From an uncultured Flavonifractor sp. (GTDB lineage: Bacteria > Bacillota > Clostridia > Oscillospirales > Oscillospiraceae), in assembly GCA_947346365.1 (NCBI GenBank), contig CANAAV010000002.1, positions 1 to 64,000 of the forward strand: a DNA stretch of 64,000 bases. Reading direction: 5' to 3'. A program made the position numbers and the translations under genes. Below are positions 58,546 to 64,000 of this stretch, piece by piece. The first letter of the stretch is position 1. The number at the start of each line of letters is the position of its first letter. The notes under the pieces are model-generated. The model saw only the letters and a program-made list of their open reading frames with translations. It was not told the origin of the DNA and searched no databases.

Positions 58546-60345
58546 GTGGAGTACCTGACGGCCCTGCCCCAGCAGGGAATGGACGCATGGAACGCCTGGC
58601 TGGCGGCGAACCCCCAGCTGTGCGCATGGCTTGCGGCGCTGGGGCGCTTTGTGCTGCCGGTGCTGGCCCTGCTGATTCTGACAGGGCAGATCCGCTCGCT
58701 GCTGAGGGTGCCCTGCGACCCGGAGGTGTGGGCCTGTCTGTCGCTCCCCAACGGCGGTACAGAGCTTTTGACCCATTGGGAGAATATCCTGGGCCGCAGC
58801 GGGTCCTGCGACGTGGCGCTGAATTACCCGGTGGTCTCCCGGCAGCACGCCGCATTGATTCGGGATGAGACGGGCGCCTGGACGGTGTATGACCTGGGCT
58901 CGAAGAGGGGCGTAAGCGTCAACGGCGTTCAGGTAGCGGGGCAGGCGGAGGTCCGGTTCGGGGACGTGCTGGACCTGGGAGGCGTGGAAACCGTCCTGCT
59001 GCCTGTCCCGCCGGAAGAGCGCCGCCGTGGCAAACGGCCTGCCGGCGTCCGGCGTCCGGCCTCCCCTTGGCCGGGGCTGGTGCTGCTGACGGCGTTTCAA
59101 ATGCTGTGCGCCTTGGAGCTGGTCGTCGCCGGCGGCAAGGACGCTCCGGCGGCCATACCCGGCGCCTTTTTATGCCTGAGCCTGGTGATGTGGGTCTATG
59201 TGCTGGGAATGCGAGTGCTGCGCCGGGTGGGGTTTGAGATGGAGACCATCGCGTTTTTCCTATCTACCCTCTCCCTGGCGGTGACCGCTTCCTCGGCGCC
59301 CGCCGCCCTTTTTAAGCAGTTTTTAGCGCTGCTGCTGGGGCTGGGGCTGTTTTTGGTGCTGGGGGTGTTCCTGCGGGACTTAAAGCGGGTGCGCAAAATC
59401 CGCTGGCTGATGGCGGCGGCGGCCATCGGCCTGGTGTCCCTGACGCTGGCGATGGGGGCCGCGCCCCGGTTTGGAGCGGCGAACTGGCTGCGGATTGGCT
59501 CGCTGTCGTTCCAACCCTCGGAGCTGGCGAAAATCTGCTATATATTTGCCGGATCGGCCACTCTGGAGCGGCTTTTCCGTAAGCGCAACCTGGGATTGTT
59601 CATTCTGCTGACCGGGGTGTGCCTGGGATGTCTGGCGCTGATGAGTGATTTTGGCGCCGCCGCCATTTTTTTCGTCACGTTTCTGGTCATTGCATATCTG
59701 CGCTCCGGGGACTTTGCCACGCTGGCCCTCATCTGCGGCGGCGGGGTGTTCGCCGTGCTGACGGTGCTCTCGGCCAAGCCCTACGTGCTGCGGCGGTTTG
59801 CGGCCTGGGGCCATGTGTGGGAGAACGCCTCGGCAGGGGGCTACCAGCAGACCCGCGCCATGTCCGCCGCCGCCTCCGGCGGACTGGTGGGCGTGGGGGC
59901 GGGCCGGGGCTGGCTGCACCGGGTGGGGGCGGCGGACACCGACCTGGTGTTTGGCATGCTTTGCGAGGAGTGGGGACTGCTCGTCGCCGTGCTGGCGGTG
60001 CTGTGTATCTGCACGCTGGCTGTGTTCGCCGTGCGGGCCTGCCGGGCGGGACGCAGCAGCTTTTACACCATCGCCGCCTGTGCCGCCACGTCGATGATGG
60101 TCTTTCAAACCTGCTTGAATGTGTTCGGCTCGGTGGATATTCTGCCGCTCACTGGGGTGACCTTCCCCTTCGTGTCCAACGGGGGCTCGGCCATGCTGGC
60201 CTCCTGGGGGCTTCTGGCCTTCTTAAAGGCCACTGACACCCGGCCTAACGCCAGCTTTGCCATTCCCCTGCCCGCCCGGCGGGACGAGAGAACGGGGGCG
60301 TCCCTGGCCCCGGAGGCCGCGCCGCGCCGGGAGGAGAAGCCATGA
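58546..60345 (+). CDS. FHA domain fused to SEDS (FtsW/RodA/SpoVE) glycosyltransferase
   Basis: 599 residues from GTG 58546 (GGAGGAG 6 bases upstream). A first membrane helix (about 30-52) is followed by a cytoplasmic FHA phosphothreonine-binding domain (about 60-140) with G83-R84, S98-R-x-H101 and N126-G127. Then comes a ten-helix SEDS domain (about 165-570) with N-W-L-R-I-G-S-L-S-F-Q-P-S-E-L-A-K, the G-A-A-D-T-D-L-V-F-G loop and F-V-S-N-G-G-S. SEDS proteins polymerise glycan strands together with a class B PBP, which is the next gene (overlap ATGA). The FHA domain suggests control by a Ser/Thr kinase. Confidence 0.92.
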   Translation: MEYLTALPQQGMDAWNAWLAANPQLCAWLAALGRFVLPVLALLILTGQIRSLLRVPCDPEVWACLSLPNGGTELLTHWENILGRSGSCDVALNYPVVSRQHAALIRDETGAWTVYDLGSKRGVSVNGVQVAGQAEVRFGDVLDLGGVETVLLPVPPEERRRGKRPAGVRRPASPWPGLVLLTAFQMLCALELVVAGGKDAPAAIPGAFLCLSLVMWVYVLGMRVLRRVGFEMETIAFFLSTLSLAVTASSAPAALFKQFLALLLGLGLFLVLGVFLRDLKRVRKIRWLMAAAAIGLVSLTLAMGAAPRFGAANWLRIGSLSFQPSELAKICYIFAGSATLERLFRKRNLGLFILLTGVCLGCLALMSDFGAAAIFFVTFLVIAYLRSGDFATLALICGGGVFAVLTVLSAKPYVLRRFAAWGHVWENASAGGYQQTRAMSAAASGGLVGVGAGRGWLHRVGAADTDLVFGMLCEEWGLLVAVLAVLCICTLAVFAVRACRAGRSSFYTIAACAATSMMVFQTCLNVFGSVDILPLTGVTFPFVSNGGSAMLASWGLLAFLKATDTRPNASFAIPLPARRDERTGASLAPEAAPRREEKP

Positions 60346-61718
60346 AGAAAATTGAACGCCGGGCTCTGCTGTGCCTGCTGCTGCCGCTGGCGCTGCTGGC
60401 GGGACTGCTGCTGTTCTGCGTCCGCTGGGCGCTGTACGGCGGGCGGTGGGCCAGCTTTGCCGCCAACCGGCACCTGTATAATGCGCAGGGGGCGCTGCGG
60501 GTAGGACGGGTGCTGGACCGGGACGGGGATGTGCTGTGCTGGGTGGACGAGGACGGCGGGCGGGAATACTATCCCAATGCCGCCGTCCGCCGGGCCACCC
60601 TCCACGCGGTGGGGGATCCCGGGGGAAATATCGGCACCGGGGCTCTGGTGGCCTTTGCCGGCCGTCTGTCAGGCTATAACCTGCTGACTGGGGCCTACCC
60701 TGTGCTGGGGCAGGGCAGGGATCTGTATTTGACCCTGGACGCCCGGTATAACTATATCGCCTATGAGGCCCTGAACGGGCGCAAAGGGGCGGTGGGGGTG
60801 TACAACTATAAGACCGGGGAAATTCTGTGCATGGTCTCCGCGCCATCCTTTGATCCCCTCTCGCCGCCGGAGGATATAGAGGAGAATCCCCAGTATGAGG
60901 GGGTGTACCTCAACCGTTTTCTCTCCGGGGTATTTGTGCCGGGATCGGTGTACAAAACGGTGACTCTGGCTGCGGCCATTGAGCGCATCCCCGGACTGCT
61001 GGAGCGGAAGTGGACCTGTACCGGCTCCACCCAGGTGGGGGACGGCGCGGTCACCTGCCCCAGGGCCCACGGGGAGCAGGACGTGGGCGCGGCGCTGGCC
61101 AATTCCTGCAACGGGGTGTTTGCCCTGCTGGCGGCGGAGCTGGGGGAAGAGACCATGGCGGAGTACACCCGGAAAGCCGGACTGACCGAAAGCTATACGG
61201 TCAGTGGCCTGAACACCGCCGCCGGACGGTTTGAGCTGGCAGGGCTGTCGGAGCGCCAGCTGGGCTGGGCCGGGGTGGGGCAGCACAGCGACATGGTCAA
61301 CCCCTGCGCGCTGATGGTCTATATGGGGGCGCTGGCCAACGGCGGCACGGCGGCTGTGCCGGAGCTGATACTAAAAGCGGAAAACGCCCTGGGCTTTGCC
61401 GGCGCAGTCTCCCGGCCCCGGCAGACCGCCCGCCTGGCGGAGCCCGCCACGGCGGAGCTGCTGGCGGACATGATGGCGGAAAATGTTGCCAGCGCCTATG
61501 GGGCGGAGCGGTTTCCCAATATGGACCTGTGCGCCAAAAGCGGCACCGCGGAGGTGGGCGGGGGGAAGAGCCCTCACGCTTGGTTTGCGGGGTTTCTGCG
61601 GGGGGAGGATACCCCCTATGCCTTTGTGGCGCTGGTAGAGAACGGCGGCAGCGGGGCGGACGCGGCAGGCGATGCCGCCGCGCAGGTGCTGAATGCCATT
61701 GTAAACGGGTATTCTTAG
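60342..61718 (+). CDS. class B-like penicillin-binding protein (transpeptidase), SEDS partner
   Basis: 458 residues. One N-terminal membrane anchor (about 8-30), a short dimerisation region, then the transpeptidase domain with S202-V-Y-K205, S256-C-N258 and K400-S-G-T403. All catalytic motifs are intact. It is shorter than FtsI or PBP2 because the N-terminal pedestal is reduced, as in actinobacterial PbpA-like proteins. The start overlaps the end of the FHA-SEDS gene, so they should form a glycan polymerase/cross-linking pair in the membrane. Confidence 0.92.
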   Translation: MKKIERRALLCLLLPLALLAGLLLFCVRWALYGGRWASFAANRHLYNAQGALRVGRVLDRDGDVLCWVDEDGGREYYPNAAVRRATLHAVGDPGGNIGTGALVAFAGRLSGYNLLTGAYPVLGQGRDLYLTLDARYNYIAYEALNGRKGAVGVYNYKTGEILCMVSAPSFDPLSPPEDIEENPQYEGVYLNRFLSGVFVPGSVYKTVTLAAAIERIPGLLERKWTCTGSTQVGDGAVTCPRAHGEQDVGAALANSCNGVFALLAAELGEETMAEYTRKAGLTESYTVSGLNTAAGRFELAGLSERQLGWAGVGQHSDMVNPCALMVYMGALANGGTAAVPELILKAENALGFAGAVSRPRQTARLAEPATAELLADMMAENVASAYGAERFPNMDLCAKSGTAEVGGGKSPHAWFAGFLRGEDTPYAFVALVENGGSGADAAGDAAAQVLNAIVNGYS

Positions 61719-61737
61719 AAAGAGAGGAGCGCGTGTG

Positions 61738-62637
61738 ATGACGCTGCCTAAATTGGTTGTTGTATTGGGAACCACCGCCTGCGGAAAGAGCGGGCTGGGG
61801 GTGGAGCTGGCCCTGCGCTTTGGGGGAGAGATTGTCTCCGCCGACTCCCGGCAGGTGTACCGGGGGCTGGATTTGGGAACTGGAAAGATTACCCCCGCTG
61901 AGATGAAGGGAGTGGCCCACCATATGCTGGACGTGGTGGAGCCCGGCCGGCCCTATTCGGTGGCGGAGTTCCAGCAGGGGGCTTACAGAGCCATTGACGG
62001 GATTATGTGCCGGGGGAAGACGCCCTTTTTGGTGGGGGGCACGGGGCTGTACCTGCGCGCGGTGACAGAGGGCTTTGTGTTTTCCCCCGGCGGGGCGGAC
62101 CCGGCCCTGCGAGCGCAGCTGGAGGAGAAAAGCACCCAGCAGCTGTACGCGCTCTACCGGGAGCAGACTGGTAAAACGCTCTCCTGTGGAGAGGAGAGCA
62201 ACCGCCACCGGCTTATCCGCGCTCTGGAAAAGCGCGCGGCGGGAGTGGAGGAGCCGCCCGCTCCCCGCCCCCGGTACCGCTGCCTGCTGCTGGGGGTCAG
62301 CTATCCGCGGCAGACGGTCTGCGCGCGCATCGACCAGCGGCTTGAGCGCCGGCTGGACGAGGGCATGGTGGAGGAAGTGGCCGCCCTGCGTGCGGCAGGG
62401 GTCTCCGACGCCTTCTTGGAGGGACTGGGCCTGGAATACCGCTACATCCTGTGGTATCTCACCGGGCGGCTGAGCAGTGCGGAGGAGCTGAAGGACGAGC
62501 TGGGCCGGGCTATTAAGCGGTTTGCCAAGCGGCAGGTGATGTGGTTTAAGCGGGACCGGGACGTGCTTTGGCTGGATATGGAGGGCGATCCCCTGGGGCA
62601 GGCTGCCCAGGCGGTGGAGGAATTTTTGGCGTGCTGA
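61738..62637 (+). CDS. miaA: tRNA dimethylallyltransferase
   Basis: 299 residues from ATG 61738 (GAGAGGAG upstream; the GTG one codon earlier is less well placed). Adds a dimethylallyl group to A37 of tRNAs that read UNN codons. P loop reads G-T-T-A-C-G-K-S-G-L in place of the usual GPTASGKT, which keeps the Lys and the Ser/Thr. Then S-A-D-S-R-Q-V-Y, V-G-G-T-G-L-Y and R-Y-I-L-W-Y-L are present. Follows the PBP gene by 19 bases. Confidence 0.95.
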   Translation: MTLPKLVVVLGTTACGKSGLGVELALRFGGEIVSADSRQVYRGLDLGTGKITPAEMKGVAHHMLDVVEPGRPYSVAEFQQGAYRAIDGIMCRGKTPFLVGGTGLYLRAVTEGFVFSPGGADPALRAQLEEKSTQQLYALYREQTGKTLSCGEESNRHRLIRALEKRAAGVEEPPAPRPRYRCLLLGVSYPRQTVCARIDQRLERRLDEGMVEEVAALRAAGVSDAFLEGLGLEYRYILWYLTGRLSSAEELKDELGRAIKRFAKRQVMWFKRDRDVLWLDMEGDPLGQAAQAVEEFLAC

Positions 62638-62757
62638 GAGCCTGTATTCACAACTGGGAAGCGCGATTGCGGAAATTCCCCTGGGCTGGCGGCCCCGCGC
62701 CGATCCGGCGTTTCCCGAGGGCGCATGCGGGTTCTGTGCGCCCCCGCCAGTTCTTTC
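62638..62757. repeat. intergenic palindromic repeat, copy 2
   Basis: Starts right after the miaA stop with GCCTGTATTCACAACTGGGAAGCGC and contains CCCCTGGGCTGGCGGC, both shared with the element at 19109-19255. Its right end appears degenerate. Confidence 0.5.
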
Positions 62758-62760
62758 GCC

Positions 62761-62789
62761 TTGCATCCGCGTTTTTTTTGGCGTATAAT
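62761..62789 (+). promoter_or_regulatory. promoter of the S41 protease gene
   Basis: TTGCAT (62761-62766), 17-bp spacer, TATAAT (62784-62789). Confidence 0.85.
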
Positions 62790-62825
62790 GCGATATAACC
62801 CTTATGTTCGGTTAGGAGGAGCTGT

Positions 62826-64000
62826 ATGAAACGTAAGCCATTGCTGCGCCTGGCGGCGCTGCTGCTTGGAGCGAGCCTGCTGCTTGCCCCCGCGGCCCAG
62901 GCGCTGACCCTGGAGGAGGCCCGGACCCTGATCGAGACGTATTATGTGGACGAGGTGCCCGATTCTGTGTGGGAGCAGGAGACGATAGAAGAGATGATCT
63001 CGGCCCTGGGCGATCCCTATACGTATTATTTCACGCCGGAGGAGTACCGGCAATTTGACGGTTCCATGCAGGACCAAAATATAGTGGGAATCGGCATCTC
63101 CGCCAAAGCCACCCAGGACGGGCTGCTGCTGGACCGGGTCTATGAGGACTCCCCCGCCGCGCAGGCCGGGCTGAAGGCCGGAGACGTGATTACCGCCGTG
63201 GAGGGCCGCCCCACCGCCGGAGAGAGCGCGTCGGTGATCAGCGGCTGGATCAAGGGGGAGGCGGGCAGCCGGGTGGCCGTGACCTACCGGCGGGATGAAA
63301 CAGAGCGCACGATTACCCTCACCCGCCAGAGCGTGGTGATTCCCACCTCCATCAGCGAGTTGCGGGAGGGGCACATTGGCTACATCGACTGTGAGGCGTT
63401 TGGGCCGGAGACCGCAGAACATTTTGCCCATGCCCTGGAGAGCTATGGCGGCCAGGCGGATTACTGGGTGGTGGATCTGCGGGAGAACACCGGCGGGGCG
63501 GTTTCCGCCGCCGTGCAGGCCGCCTGCATCTTCACCGGGCCGGAGACGCTGGCCTATCTTCGGGACAGCTCCGGTTACTACCACGCCTATGACAGCCGGC
63601 AGCAGGCGCTGACCACCGCCCCGGTGATCGCCCTGGTAGATGAGAACACCGCCAGCGCCGCGGAGCTGTTTGCCGCGGCCGTGCGGGATTTCGGTGGGCT
63701 GGTGCTGGGCGACCGGACCTTTGGCAAAGGGGTAGCCCAGGCGGTTTTTGACCAGGAGAACAGGCCGGAGTATTTTCCCGATGGGGGCGCCATCAAGATC
63801 TCTATATACCGTTTTTATTCCGCCATCGGCACCACGGACGACACGGTGGGGATTATACCCCATCTGCGCCTGGACCCATCCCTGACCTGGACGGCGGCGT
63901 CCCTGCTGTGCACCCCCGCGCCGGAGGGGGATACGGCGGGATTTCTGCGCCTTGACATGGGGGGAACGTGGTATATTGACCTGGAGCGCGCCCTGGCAGA
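62826..64000 (+). CDS. S41 family C-terminal processing protease with PDZ domain (partial)
   Basis: Open reading frame of 391 codons that runs off the window. GGAGGAG lies 4-5 bases before the ATG. Sec signal peptide MKRKPLLRLAALLLGASLLL with cleavage likely after A-Q-A (residue 26). A PDZ domain follows (about 85-165, with G-I-G-I and A-G-L-K-A-G-D-V-I). The catalytic domain carries the Ser in D-E-N-T-A-S-A-A-E-L near residue 278 and the Lys in F-G-K-G-V-A-Q near residue 302. Cleaves exported proteins near C termini; clostridial members include CtpB-type sporulation proteases. The C-terminal part is beyond the window. Confidence 0.93.
   Translation, partial: MKRKPLLRLAALLLGASLLLAPAAQALTLEEARTLIETYYVDEVPDSVWEQETIEEMISALGDPYTYYFTPEEYRQFDGSMQDQNIVGIGISAKATQDGLLLDRVYEDSPAAQAGLKAGDVITAVEGRPTAGESASVISGWIKGEAGSRVAVTYRRDETERTITLTRQSVVIPTSISELREGHIGYIDCEAFGPETAEHFAHALESYGGQADYWVVDLRENTGGAVSAAVQAACIFTGPETLAYLRDSSGYYHAYDSRQQALTTAPVIALVDENTASAAELFAAAVRDFGGLVLGDRTFGKGVAQAVFDQENRPEYFPDGGAIKISIYRFYSAIGTTDDTVGIIPHLRLDPSLTWTAASLLCTPAPEGDTAGFLRLDMGGTWYIDLERALA

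Noticed and set aside
1..64000. CRISPR arrays, transposases, integrases or phage genes
   Set aside because: None seen: no spaced direct-repeat arrays and no DDE or recombinase proteins among the plausible genes.

Overview
The window is about 64 kb of a GC-rich chromosome (roughly 60 percent GC by eye) from a low-copy, gene-dense bacterium. The gene set points to a Gram-positive, endospore-forming anaerobe of the Clostridia, most likely a gut Oscillospiraceae relative (Flavonifractor/Lawsonibacter/Oscillibacter type). Reasons: germination protease gpr, a YtvI-type sporulation membrane protein, bactofilin, hrcA-grpE-dnaK-dnaJ under a CIRCE operator, infC-rpmI-rplT behind an L20-type leader, the ecfA-ecfA-ecfT-truA cluster, FakA with Gls24/Asp23, many TTG/GTG starts behind strong GGAGG sites, and no outer-membrane or respiratory genes. 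No prophage, transposase, CRISPR array or resistance island is visible; almost everything is core chromosome.

Layout. 1-1.7 kb: a small low-GC secreted-type ORF, two tRNA-Ser genes (TGA and GCT) behind a consensus promoter, then an intergenic stretch with terminators and an inverted-repeat element. 1.7-4.2 kb: hemerythrin-CheX fusion, then infC (AUC start)-rpmI-rplT. 4.3-6.5 kb (minus): fakA-like DAK kinase and gls24. 6.7-9.9 kb: DivIVA-like coiled-coil protein; glycolipid glycosyltransferase plus flippase-like membrane protein. 10.1-13.2 kb (minus): lysC, hom and an ACT/HTH regulator (aspartate-family amino acids). 13.4-18.4 kb: YtvI-like protein, Ca2+/Na+ antiporter, class A PBP. 18.8-22 kb: DUF1292 protein, 6S RNA candidate, SurA/PrsA-like foldase, tcdA. 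22.1-29.4 kb: M18 aminopeptidase, bactofilin, MATE exporter, nnr, LolA/GerS-like lipoprotein, FAD-Rieske oxidoreductase. 29.5-37.6 kb: methyltransferase, ECF transporter core with two unfamiliar membrane proteins, truA, DUF5711, cvpA, pgsA.

37.7-48 kb: a ClpE/ClpC-like unfoldase with an N-terminal zinc finger and an enlarged, internally duplicated middle domain; a three-gene methionine operon in which the cobalamin-dependent MetH lacks its reactivation domain and that domain is encoded by the preceding gene, followed by a homocysteine methyltransferase/MTHFR fusion; then the most striking gene of the window, a Tet(M)/EF-G-type translational GTPase fused to a C-terminal Rae1/YacP-type NYN endoribonuclease domain. 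48-51 kb: a TetR regulator divergent from a Na/Pi-type transporter that lies behind what looks like a yybP-ykoY (Mn2+) riboswitch with an overlapping terminator. 51-56 kb (minus): hrcA-grpE-dnaK-dnaJ. 56-64 kb: gpr divergent from rpsT, YihY-family membrane protein, an FHA-SEDS fusion paired with a transpeptidase, miaA, and a PDZ-S41 protease that runs off the end.

Main themes are translation and ribosome quality control (infC, L35, L20, S20, 6S RNA, the GTPase-nuclease fusion, TcdA, TruA, MiaA), envelope building (PBPs, SEDS, foldase, glycolipid synthesis, PgsA), protein quality control (Clp, Hsp70 operon) and one-carbon/methionine metabolism. All functional statements come from reading motifs and gene order; no database search was run.
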